A stretch of DNA of 64,000 bases. Source: JAWMQL01 sp033283165. GTDB lineage: Bacteria; Pseudomonadota; Gammaproteobacteria; Pseudomonadales; Halieaceae. Location of the stretch: contig JAWMQL010000006.1 of the NCBI GenBank assembly GCA_033283165.1, positions 62,001-126,000 on the forward strand. Direction: 5' to 3'. The notes beneath the pieces are model-generated. The model saw only the letters and a program-made list of their open reading frames with translations, had not been told where the DNA came from and did no database searches. How positions within the stretch are numbered: the first letter of the stretch is position 1; the number at the start of each line of letters is the position of its first letter. The translations under genes were made by a program, and so were the position numbers. Below, piece by piece: positions 1-6,928 of the stretch.

Positions 1-253
1 GCTGCTCGGCGGCGGGCACCAGGCCACCGCCAATACAGAGTTTTCCCCGGTGCAGGACCGGGTAGATTTCCTGCACCGGCAGCGGTGTGGGGCGCCGGTC
101 AGCCCACGGCCCCGGTGCTGCGGATCCGGCGAGCACGCCAGACGCCTGCGAGAGCGCCACCAGCGCGGACAGCAGCAGGCCGGCGCTGACAGAGCGCCAA
201 CCACCGCAACTGGCACCGGATCCCCCTGGCATCTCCTGGTCTTCCCCCGACAT
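1..253 (-). CDS. Kelch-repeat-like exported protein, N-terminal part only
   Basis: The reading frame opens with ATG at 253 and runs off the left edge of the window, so only about 84 N-terminal residues are visible and no stop is seen. After a short polar stretch there is a hydrophobic segment (about residues 18-40) ending in an Ala-rich site, consistent with an exported protein. The last visible residues read LPVQEIYPVLHRGKLCIGGG, which resembles the first blade of kelch/galactose-oxidase-like beta propellers (QEIYP...GG). The gene lies 42 bp downstream of the methyltransferase gene on the same strand. The kelch call rests on one partial repeat and is inference. Confidence 0.5.
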   Translation of the reverse strand, partial: MSGEDQEMPGGSGASCGGWRSVSAGLLLSALVALSQASGVLAGSAAPGPWADRRPTPLPVQEIYPVLHRGKLCIGGGLVPAAEQ

Positions 254-295
254 AGGTCAAACGCCAATATACCATCGCCCCACGGGCAACCGGGT

Positions 296-1249
296 TCAAC
301 TGGGTGAACGGAACCACTGCATCTTCAGGCAACGCTGCAAATCCCGCTCGGGGAAATCAGTCCGCTGGAGCAGCCGTCCCAGATAGTCACTGCCCGCAAT
401 CTGCCCGGCAAAGGCAGCCGGCAGGAAGTCCTCATCCAGGTAGGGGGCATTGAGACAGGCCAGGATATCGGCTCCCGGAGCGAGCATGGGTGCCAGTTTG
501 CCCAGCAGGCGGACGTAGTCCTTGTCCGCCTCGAAGCTGCCCTTTTGCCGCGAGGGCGGGTCGATGATCACCAACTCATAGGGTCCCAGGTCCTCCAGCC
601 GCCGGGTAGAGCGAAAAATGTCGTGGGGCAGGAACACCGCCCGGCTGATATCCAGGCCGTTCAGCGCATGGTTGCGCTGCCCGGTGGCAAGGGCGGACTT
701 GGCCATGTCGATATTCACGACTTTCTCCGCACCAGACTGCAGGGCCGCCACCGAAAAAGAACAGGTGTAGGCGAACAGGTTGAGCACCGTCTTACCCGCA
801 GCCCGCTCCCGCAGCCACTGGCGGGCGGGCCGGGCGTCGAGGAAGAAGCCGATATTCTGGTTGGCGGCCAGGTTGAGCTGGTACACGGCGCCATCCTCCC
901 GGGCATACACCTGTTCCGGCAGCGCGCCATAGATTAGTTCCTGTACCGCCCTGCCCCGCTCGCGGCGCTGCAAGGCAACACACTGCACCCGCGGCTCAGG
1001 TTCGGCGCGACAAAGCAACTCCGCGGAAATCGCCGTCAGCTCCGCTTCCGGCACATCCCCGTACAGCACCACCCAGATCACCGGATCGAACCAGTCGACG
1101 TTGAGATATTCGAGTCCGGGGTAGCAGTGGCCGCGGCCGTGAAACAGGCGAGTGGCGTCGGCTGTGAGCGCGCTGAAAGCAAGATCGAGTTGGGTGCGCA
1201 GGGTGTGGATGGGCGTGGGCTTATTCCGAGTGTGCTCAAGCGCAAGCAT
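296..1249 (-). CDS. Class I SAM-dependent methyltransferase, RlmI/RlmK-like rRNA type
   Basis: The 317-residue protein probably methylates rRNA with S-adenosylmethionine in the cytoplasm. It has the RlmI/RlmK-type sequence NIGFFLDARPAR ahead of the Rossmann methyltransferase domain. The SAM-binding motif I reads VLNLFAYTCSFSVAAL (about residues 155-170), and motif IV reads IDPPSRQKGSF (about 230-240), the catalytic loop of this family. It is shorter than E. coli RlmI (about 396 aa) because it lacks the N-terminal PUA domain, so the exact target base cannot be assigned. The start is ATG at 1249. No operon partner is obvious apart from the kelch-like gene downstream. Confidence 0.8.
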   Translation of the reverse strand: MLALEHTRNKPTPIHTLRTQLDLAFSALTADATRLFHGRGHCYPGLEYLNVDWFDPVIWVVLYGDVPEAELTAISAELLCRAEPEPRVQCVALQRRERGRAVQELIYGALPEQVYAREDGAVYQLNLAANQNIGFFLDARPARQWLRERAAGKTVLNLFAYTCSFSVAALQSGAEKVVNIDMAKSALATGQRNHALNGLDISRAVFLPHDIFRSTRRLEDLGPYELVIIDPPSRQKGSFEADKDYVRLLGKLAPMLAPGADILACLNAPYLDEDFLPAAFAGQIAGSDYLGRLLQRTDFPERDLQRCLKMQWFRSPS

Positions 1250-1468
1250 AACGCAGATATCGATCGGCTCACAGCAGTGCCTGGTCAGTTCGATAAATCA
1301 CCACAGTCCAGGTCGCAACACCCAGGATTCTCCACCTGAAAGCGTGAACTGGCCCGCAATTCTGACCCTGATTCGAGCACCTGCTCACCTGAACTGATAC
1401 AAACAGGGCTCTAAGGCACCATTTTTTGGTCCGCAAACGAATTGGGACGGCCATTCGGGAGTTTCGGT

Positions 1469-1888
1469 ATGATTATTCGCAGAGCAGGCAGAACGTTTCC
1501 AGGTCTGACAGAAACCGCATGTTTCGTCGGCTTCCTGTTGCTTTCACACGGGACACTCGCCGCGCCCGGCAACTGTGCCGATAAAGGTAATTGCGGCGAC
1601 CATCCAGATGGGGGTGGCTCACAACCGGCCGCTTACTTCGAAATTTCCAGCGATACCCGTTTTACCAAGAAAGTGCGCCCCGAGTCTTTTCACGCGCCCA
1701 ACAACATTGGCACGGGTCTCGACGCTCCACTTTTTAACACCCCCCAGGGCGGCCCACCCATCTCCAGCATGAAGGGCTCGGGCGCAATCAGTAACGCCAG
1801 TTTTGCGGATGTCCCTGTTCCCGCCACACTCTCCCTGATCGGCCTGGGCCTGGCTGGCCTTGTATGGTCAAGACGCAGGAAACGCTGA
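1469..1888 (+). CDS. PEP-CTERM-sorted secreted protein
   Basis: The 139-residue protein has an N-terminal signal peptide (hydrophobic CFVGFLLLSHGTLAA). Its C terminus is a classic PEP-CTERM tail: VPVPATLSLIGLGLAGL, then a short segment and the basic end SRRRKR. Such tails are recognised by an exosortase (EpsH family) that processes and anchors the protein at the outer surface, usually together with exopolysaccharide production. The middle part is low in recognisable features and Gly/Asn rich. I chose ATG at 1469, which has GGGAG 7 bases upstream, rather than the in-frame TTG at 1442. A strong hairpin terminator follows at 1927. No exosortase gene lies in this window. Confidence 0.75.
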   Translation: MIIRRAGRTFPGLTETACFVGFLLLSHGTLAAPGNCADKGNCGDHPDGGGSQPAAYFEISSDTRFTKKVRPESFHAPNNIGTGLDAPLFNTPQGGPPISSMKGSGAISNASFADVPVPATLSLIGLGLAGLVWSRRRKR

Positions 1889-1926
1889 AAAGACGTACTC
1901 ACCCGGGATAATTCGACCAATAAAAA

Positions 1927-1948
1927 AGCCCCCGCGGGGGCTCTTTTA
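1927..1948 (+). terminator. Rho-independent terminator, possibly bidirectional
   Basis: AGCCCCCGCGGGGGCT (1927-1942) is a perfect 8-bp stem followed by CTTTTATTT. On the minus strand it is followed by a T-rich tract as well. It ends the PEP-CTERM gene. In the other direction it sits directly after the duplicated tRNA 3' end, the position a tRNA terminator would occupy. Confidence 0.8.
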
Positions 1949-1950
1949 TT

Positions 1951-1969
1951 TGGTAGGACTACCCAGATT
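1951..1969 (-). repeat. Duplicate of the tRNA-Val 3' end (19 bp direct repeat of 2131-2149)
   Basis: TGGTAGGACTACCCAGATT occurs here and again at 2131-2149, where it is the CCA end, acceptor stem and part of the T arm of tRNA-Val. The rest of a tRNA is not present at this copy. It is followed (minus direction) by a hairpin terminator, just as the intact tRNA is. It is either the remnant of a second tandem tRNA-Val gene or an attachment-site-like duplication. Confidence 0.7.
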
Positions 1970-2090
1970 GATCAGAACAGCCCAGGGGCTGTTCTGACCC
2001 CTGCGGGGCGCAGTCGCTGCGCTCCCGCGTCAAAATCGCTCCTTTGGTCGCGATTTTTCGAACGCCAGTTCTCACCGACGGATACTCCGG
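1970..2090. other. Spacer with three inverted repeats between the tRNA-Val gene and its 3'-end copy
   Basis: No gene is visible. CAGAACAGCC-CAGG-GGCTGTTCTG (1973-1996) is a perfect 10-bp inverted repeat. CGCAGTCGCTGCG follows within 2010-2026. AAAATCGC and GCGATTTT, separated by 10 bases, form another stem near 2032-2057. These palindromes look like noncoding repeat elements, not coding sequence. Confidence 0.45.
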
Positions 2091-2123
2091 CCAAACAAAA
2101 AACCCCCGCCGAGGGCGAGGGTT
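2091..2123 (-). terminator. Terminator of tRNA-Val
   Basis: On the minus strand, just past the tRNA, a stem of 10 bp with one mismatch (2101-2110 paired with 2114-2123, loop GAG) is followed by TTTTTTGTTT. This is a standard intrinsic terminator placed 7 bases after the CCA end of the tRNA. Confidence 0.75.
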
Positions 2124-2130
2124 ATTTGTT

Positions 2131-2207
<77 letters not shown>

Positions 2208-2267
2208 GGAAAGGCTGCGCATTATAGGCCCAGCGGCGGGGCCTTGCAACCGGGATGGAATGCCATA

Positions 2268-3167
2268 ATGGCCAGTGAAATCAAGGAGTTCGGGGAGGTG
2301 TCGGCAGCCATTACCGCGGCTACGGGCGCCGCGTTCGAGACCCTCAGGGCTGAGCCGCTGGGCGGTGGCAGCATCAACGAGGCCTGGTGCCTGGAGGGCC
2401 GTAGCGGGCGCTATTTCGTGAAGTTCAACGACCCGGCCAGACTGGCCATGTTCCAGGCCGAGGCGGAGGGGCTGGCGGAACTCGCGACGGCCGCTGCCCT
2501 CCGGGTACCGCAGGTCATCGCGGTGGGTGCCGGACAGCGGGCCTGGTTGGTGTTGGAACAAATCGACTTCCAACGCGCCACGGTCGCCGGCCAGCAACTC
2601 CTGGGGGAGCACCTGGCGGCCCTGCACCGACACCAGGCGGAGCGCTTCGGCTGGCACCGGGATAACACCATCGGCGCCACCCCACAGCCGAATGGCTGGT
2701 ACGACGAGTGGCTGGTGTTCCTGCGCGACCAGCGGCTGGCCTTCCAGTTACGTCTGGCAGAGCGCAGCGGGGCCTCCGCACGGCTGCTGCAGCCGGGCTG
2801 GCGACTGCTGGACCACCTGGCCGACTTCTTTCCCGGTTATTGCCCGGTCCCCTCCCTCCTGCACGGCGACCTGTGGGGCGGCAACTGGGCCGCGGACGCG
2901 CAAGGTCGGCCGGTGATTTTTGACCCCGCGGTGTATTACGGCGACCGCGAGGCCGACCTTGCCATGACCGAACTTTTTGGCGGGTTTGGCCGGCACTTTT
3001 ACCACAGTTATCGCGAGCGCTGGCCGCTGGACCCCGGCTACGGAATTCGCCGGAAGCTGTACCAGCTGTATCACATCCTGAACCACTACAATCTTTTCGG
3101 CGGCGCATACGGTCAGCAGGCGCAGGGCATGATAGAACAATTGCTGGCAGACATCGGGCGGGCCTAG
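2268..3167 (+). CDS. Fructosamine kinase family protein (APH-like fold)
   Basis: The 299-residue cytoplasmic protein belongs to the fructosamine/ketosamine-3-kinase family, which phosphorylates sugars attached to amines so that glycation can be undone. Visible signs are the Gly-rich ATP loop LGGGSINEAW, the Lys-containing YFVKFN strand, the catalytic LLHGDLWGGNW (HGDxxxxN) and the IFDPAVYYGDREADLAM segment with the metal-binding Asp. The length matches the family (about 290). I chose ATG at 2268 because the upstream in-frame TTG adds only unconserved residues. It ends 14 bases before the acyl-CoA dehydrogenase pair and may share a transcript with it. The physiological substrate is not known. 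Confidence 0.88.
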   Translation: MASEIKEFGEVSAAITAATGAAFETLRAEPLGGGSINEAWCLEGRSGRYFVKFNDPARLAMFQAEAEGLAELATAAALRVPQVIAVGAGQRAWLVLEQIDFQRATVAGQQLLGEHLAALHRHQAERFGWHRDNTIGATPQPNGWYDEWLVFLRDQRLAFQLRLAERSGASARLLQPGWRLLDHLADFFPGYCPVPSLLHGDLWGGNWAADAQGRPVIFDPAVYYGDREADLAMTELFGGFGRHFYHSYRERWPLDPGYGIRRKLYQLYHILNHYNLFGGAYGQQAQGMIEQLLADIGRA

Positions 3168-3181
3168 CCGGAGGAACAAGC

Positions 3182-4363
3182 ATGCAGATTCACCTGAGCG
3201 CAGAAGAGCAAAAATTGCAGCAGGAGGTGCGCGCCTATATGCGGGAGCTGATGACACCCGAGCTGCGGGAGGAAATGAAAGACCCGGACCTCAGAGAGGG
3301 CGGCGGTCCGGAGTTCCGCAAACAGTTTGCCCGTATGGGTTCCGACGGCTGGATCGGGCTCAGCTGGCCAGAGGAACTGGGCGGTCGCAACCTGTCTCAT
3401 GTGGAGCAGTACATCTTCACCGATGAGGTGGTACGCTCCGGTTTCGCCTACCCCTTCCTCACCACCGAGGCCATTGCCCCACACCTGGCAAAAAACGCCA
3501 ATCCCGAGATCCGGGACGAGGTGGTGGGCGGCATCAAGCGGGGCCAGGTCGTGATTGCCATCGGCTACTCAGAGCCCAATGCGGGCACCGACCTGGCCAG
3601 CCTCACAACGAAAGCGGAGCGTGACGGCGACGACTGGATTATCAACGGCCAGAAAATGTGGACCAGCCTGGCCAATTTCGCCGATTACGTATGGCTCGCC
3701 GCCCGCACGGATCCGGACCCGGAGAAAAAACACAAGGGCCTGACGATGTTCCTGGTGCCCACCGATGCCGAGGGCTTCTCCCACACGCCGGTGCGCACCA
3801 TGGGGGTGCGCACCAACGCGACCTACTACAGCGACGTGCGCATCTCTGACAAGTACCGCGTGGGCGAGGTCAACGGTGGCTGGCAGCTCATTACCGGGCA
3901 GCTGAATATCGAGCGCCTTTCCCTGGTGACCCACGGCCAGGTGGATTCCCTGTACCAGGAGGTCTGTGAGTGGTCCGCCGCCACCCCGGCGCCCGGTGGT
4001 GGCCGGCTCATCGACCAGTCCTGGGTGCAACACAACCTGGCCCGGGTCCGCGCCGGACTGGAAGTGATCAAACTGATCTGCTGGAAGCAGGCCTGGTCCA
4101 TGGACCAGGGCGCACTGGACATGGCAGACGCCTCCATGGCCAAGGTCTACGGCACCGAATTTTTTGTTGAATTGTACCGTCTGCTGTTGGAGGTCATGGG
4201 CCAGGCTGGAACCATCGCCGCCGACTCTGCGGGCGCGATACTGCAGGGCAAGCTCGAATCGCGCTGGCGGGTGGGTTCAATCCTCACTTTCGGGGGTGGC
4301 TGCAACGAAATTCAACGCGACATCATCGCCATGGCGGGGCTCTGGATGCCCCGCACACGCTAG
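3182..4363 (+). CDS. Acyl-CoA dehydrogenase, first subunit of a tandem pair
   Basis: The 393-residue flavoprotein should oxidise an acyl-CoA to its 2,3-enoyl-CoA. It has the N-terminal helical domain, the FAD/substrate beta domain with YSEPNAGTDLASL and WIINGQKMWTS, and a C-terminal domain ending FGGGCNEIQRDIIA. The residue aligned with the MCAD catalytic Glu (YEGT...) is Gly here. This is common in steroid or branched-chain enzymes that keep the base elsewhere or in one subunit of a heteromer. It is followed 10 bases later by a second dehydrogenase gene. Tandem, unlike ACADs such as these typically form alpha2beta2 enzymes acting on bulky CoA esters; that assignment is inference. Confidence 0.88.
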   Translation: MQIHLSAEEQKLQQEVRAYMRELMTPELREEMKDPDLREGGGPEFRKQFARMGSDGWIGLSWPEELGGRNLSHVEQYIFTDEVVRSGFAYPFLTTEAIAPHLAKNANPEIRDEVVGGIKRGQVVIAIGYSEPNAGTDLASLTTKAERDGDDWIINGQKMWTSLANFADYVWLAARTDPDPEKKHKGLTMFLVPTDAEGFSHTPVRTMGVRTNATYYSDVRISDKYRVGEVNGGWQLITGQLNIERLSLVTHGQVDSLYQEVCEWSAATPAPGGGRLIDQSWVQHNLARVRAGLEVIKLICWKQAWSMDQGALDMADASMAKVYGTEFFVELYRLLLEVMGQAGTIAADSAGAILQGKLESRWRVGSILTFGGGCNEIQRDIIAMAGLWMPRTR

Positions 4364-4373
4364 GAGACGGCCC

Positions 4374-5498
4374 ATGGATTTCACGATTCCCGAAGCACTC
4401 GACAGCGCCCGGCAACTGGCGCAACAGATTCTGAACGACTTCACCGCGCCGGAACAGCTGCAGGCGGTGGAGCAGTCCGGGGCACACTTTGACCACGCCC
4501 TGTGGCAGGCACTGGCCGAGGCCGGACTGCTGGGGCTGGACATTCCCGAGGCCCACGGTGGCATCGGCCTCGGTTTCTATGCCCTGGGCCTGCTGTGTGA
4601 AGAGGTGGGTCGCACCGCCGCGCCCCTGCCCATAGTGCCGGTGCTGGCCAGTGCCGCCAGCACCCTGCAGCGCTTTGCCGATGAAGCACTTCACGAGGCC
4701 TGGCTACCCGGAATCACACGGGGCGAAGTGCTGGTCAGCGCGGCCCTGGAGGAATACCTCAATCCTGATCCGGCAGCCCCGTCGACCCGCGCCAGCGCCG
4801 ACGGCGACGGATACCGGCTCAGCGGCAGCAAGATTTGCGTGCCCCTGGCAGGCGAGGCGCAACGCATCCTGCTGTCGGCCAGGGCCGAACACGGACTGGT
4901 GGTGGCCCTGCTGGATCCAGGCAGCGCCGGGGTCCAGCTTTATCCACAGCGGGTCACCAGTGGCGAAACACGCCATGAGCTGGTGCTGGAAGAGGTGGCC
5001 ATCGATGCCGCGGACATAGTCGCCAGCGGTGACCAGGCGCTGGCGGCCATGCAATGGGCCCGCGAGGCCACCCGGGCGGCCCTGTGCGCTTCGGTGGTGG
5101 GACTGTGTGACCGCATGATGCGCATGACCGGCAGCTACACCTCGGAGCGACAGCAGTTCGGTCGCGCCGTCGCCACCTTCCAGGCCGTGAGTCACCAGGT
5201 GGCGAACTGCTATATCGATACCGAGTGCCTGCGCCTGGTCACCCAGCAGGCCCTGTCCCTGCTGGACGCCGGGCAGCCCGCCGGAGAAGCGGTCACCATT
5301 GCCAAGATCTGGTGCGGCGATGCCAGCCACCGGGTCAGCCAGAGCGCCCAGCACTGCCACGGGGGCACCGGCGTGGACCGCGATTACCCCCTGTACCGGT
5401 TCTGCCTGCAGGCGCGGCAACTGGAACTGAGCCTGGGCAGCAGCGCCCAGCTCACGGGCGAGTTGGGCCGGGCCATCGCCGCCGGCTACGCCGCGTGA
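4374..5498 (+). CDS. Acyl-CoA dehydrogenase, second subunit of a tandem pair
   Basis: The 374-residue protein has the acyl-CoA dehydrogenase fold but is more diverged than its neighbour. The N-terminal domain includes GLLGLDIPEAHGGIGLG, and the C-terminal domain includes TSERQQFGRAVATFQAVSHQ and HCHGGTGVDRDYPLYR. It lacks the terminal NEIQR-type motif. I chose ATG at 4374 because AGGAGA stands 7 bases upstream; the longer open frame upstream lies inside the preceding gene. The stop overlaps the GTG start of the next gene (GTGA), suggesting translational coupling. Its likely role is the partner subunit of the preceding dehydrogenase. Confidence 0.85.
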   Translation: MDFTIPEALDSARQLAQQILNDFTAPEQLQAVEQSGAHFDHALWQALAEAGLLGLDIPEAHGGIGLGFYALGLLCEEVGRTAAPLPIVPVLASAASTLQRFADEALHEAWLPGITRGEVLVSAALEEYLNPDPAAPSTRASADGDGYRLSGSKICVPLAGEAQRILLSARAEHGLVVALLDPGSAGVQLYPQRVTSGETRHELVLEEVAIDAADIVASGDQALAAMQWAREATRAALCASVVGLCDRMMRMTGSYTSERQQFGRAVATFQAVSHQVANCYIDTECLRLVTQQALSLLDAGQPAGEAVTIAKIWCGDASHRVSQSAQHCHGGTGVDRDYPLYRFCLQARQLELSLGSSAQLTGELGRAIAAGYAA

Positions 5499-6868
5499 AC
5501 CAGCGCCTGCTACTGTGCAGTTTCTCTGTCCTGCTGTTGCTGGTCGCCTGCGGCGACCACTCCGACCGTGCGCCGGGACCGCCGTCCCTGCTGACGGTGC
5601 GCTCCACCGCCGCACCCGAGGGCCCTGCCGGTGTCATGAGCGAACTGGTATTCCCGGTGTTCATGGACGGCCCCCAGGAGCGCGCGGTGGTTGTCCGCTA
5701 CCAGAGTCGCGACCTGGAGGCCCGGGTCGACGAGGACTACCTGCCGGTGCAGGGGGAACTCACGATCCCGGCTGGACAGGTGGAAGGGAGCATTGTGGTG
5801 GAGTTGCTCGGGGACGCGACCGAGGAGGTGGCGGAACGGTTCGAGCTGCAGCTGACCCTGGAGGGCAATGCGCAGCTCACCGCGGACACCGCCATCGGCA
5901 CCATCGCCAATGACGACGGCCGCTGTGACAGCCCGTTCAACAAGGAGCCCAATCCCTGGATCCTGCCGACCGGCAGCGACCCGCTGAATTACGCCCACCG
6001 CGGCGGCGTGATCGATTTCCCGGAAAATACACTTTACGCCTATTACGAGGTGGCGCGGGCCGGGGCGGACGTACTGGAGATGGACGTCTACCAGACCGCG
6101 GACAACGAGTTGGTGATCCTGCATGACCTGGATGTGGACCGCACAACCGACGGCAGCGGCAACGTGGTGGACCTGACCCTGGCCGAGTTGCGCGCGCTGG
6201 ATGCCGCCTACTGGTTCGTGCCAGGTCGCGGTACGCCGCACGACGCCGCGGAGGGGGACTACGTCTTCCGCGGCATCGCCACTGGTGACAGGCCACCGCC
6301 CCCGGGCTACCGGGCCAGTGATTTCCGCATCCCCACCCTGGAGGAGGCCCTGCAGGCCTTCCCCCGGGAACTGATCAATATCGAGTTGAAGCCGGACCAG
6401 GACGGGGTCGGCGACTACGAGCGGCAGATCGCCGAGCTGTTGCTGCAGTACGGCCGCACCAGCGACCTGATCGCCGCTTCCTTCGTCGACGCGGCGGCCA
6501 ACAACTTCAAGGCGGTGGCGCCCTGCATTCCCACCTCTGTACCGCTCCAGGAGGGCGTCGTCCTGGTCCTGGGCAGCTATGGTCCGGACCTGTCCCTGCC
6601 GCCGATTCCAAACCATGTGGCCTTCCAGATACCCCGCAATGGCAACCAGATCTCCCAGTTGCCGCCCAGCCTGCACATCGAGGTGGCCACCCCGGACCTG
6701 GTGGCGGATGCACACGCGGTGAATGTGGCGGTGCAGGTGTGGACCATCAACGACTGCCAGGACATGCTCGACATGATCGCGCTGGGGGTGGACGCCATCA
6801 TGACTGACCGACCGCTGCTGCTGGAGGAGTTGCTGAACACGCCACCCGGGGAGCGGCGCTGCGACTGA
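5495..6868 (+). CDS. Lipoprotein with Calx-beta domain fused to glycerophosphodiester phosphodiesterase
   Basis: The 457-residue protein starts with a lipoprotein signal (LLLCSFSVLLLLVAC, cleavage before Cys at about residue 17), so it should be membrane-anchored in the periplasm. Residues of about 30-140 look like a Calx-beta domain (DEDYLPVQGELTIPAGQ, then a DDG end). From about residue 155 it is a GDPD domain: YAHRGG, ENTLYAYYEV, EMDVYQTADNELVILHD and DRTTDGSG carry the catalytic His pair and the Glu/Asp metal ligands. GDPDs cleave glycerophosphodiesters to glycerol 3-phosphate and an alcohol. The GTG start overlaps the upstream stop. The domain combination is unusual. Confidence 0.85.
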   Translation: MNQRLLLCSFSVLLLLVACGDHSDRAPGPPSLLTVRSTAAPEGPAGVMSELVFPVFMDGPQERAVVVRYQSRDLEARVDEDYLPVQGELTIPAGQVEGSIVVELLGDATEEVAERFELQLTLEGNAQLTADTAIGTIANDDGRCDSPFNKEPNPWILPTGSDPLNYAHRGGVIDFPENTLYAYYEVARAGADVLEMDVYQTADNELVILHDLDVDRTTDGSGNVVDLTLAELRALDAAYWFVPGRGTPHDAAEGDYVFRGIATGDRPPPPGYRASDFRIPTLEEALQAFPRELINIELKPDQDGVGDYERQIAELLLQYGRTSDLIAASFVDAAANNFKAVAPCIPTSVPLQEGVVLVLGSYGPDLSLPPIPNHVAFQIPRNGNQISQLPPSLHIEVATPDLVADAHAVNVAVQVWTINDCQDMLDMIALGVDAIMTDRPLLLEELLNTPPGERRCD

Positions 6869-6887
6869 TCCCCGCCTGCGCGGGGAT
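6868..6887. repeat. Palindromic element of the ATCCCCGC...GCGGGGAT type
   Basis: ATCCCCGC and GCGGGGAT flank a CTGC loop, followed by GACG. There is no T-tract, so it is a poor intrinsic terminator. It resembles the short dispersed palindromes seen in many beta- and gammaproteobacteria, such as Neisseria dRS3-like repeats. It begins at the last base of the GDPD gene. Confidence 0.5.
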
Positions 6888-6928
6888 GACGATACGGCGC
6901 GGGGATCGCGCTTCAGAACAAGGCGTCC

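Noticed and set aside
1416..1440. Possible sigma-54 promoter upstream of the PEP-CTERM gene (GGCAC then TTTTTTGG)
   Set aside because: The -12 element lacks the required GC, so the match is too weak, although such genes are often sigma-54 dependent.
5510..6715. 401-residue minus-strand frame over the GDPD gene
   Set aside because: Antisense shadow; it has no recognisable motif, while the plus-strand frame has a lipobox and the catalytic residues.
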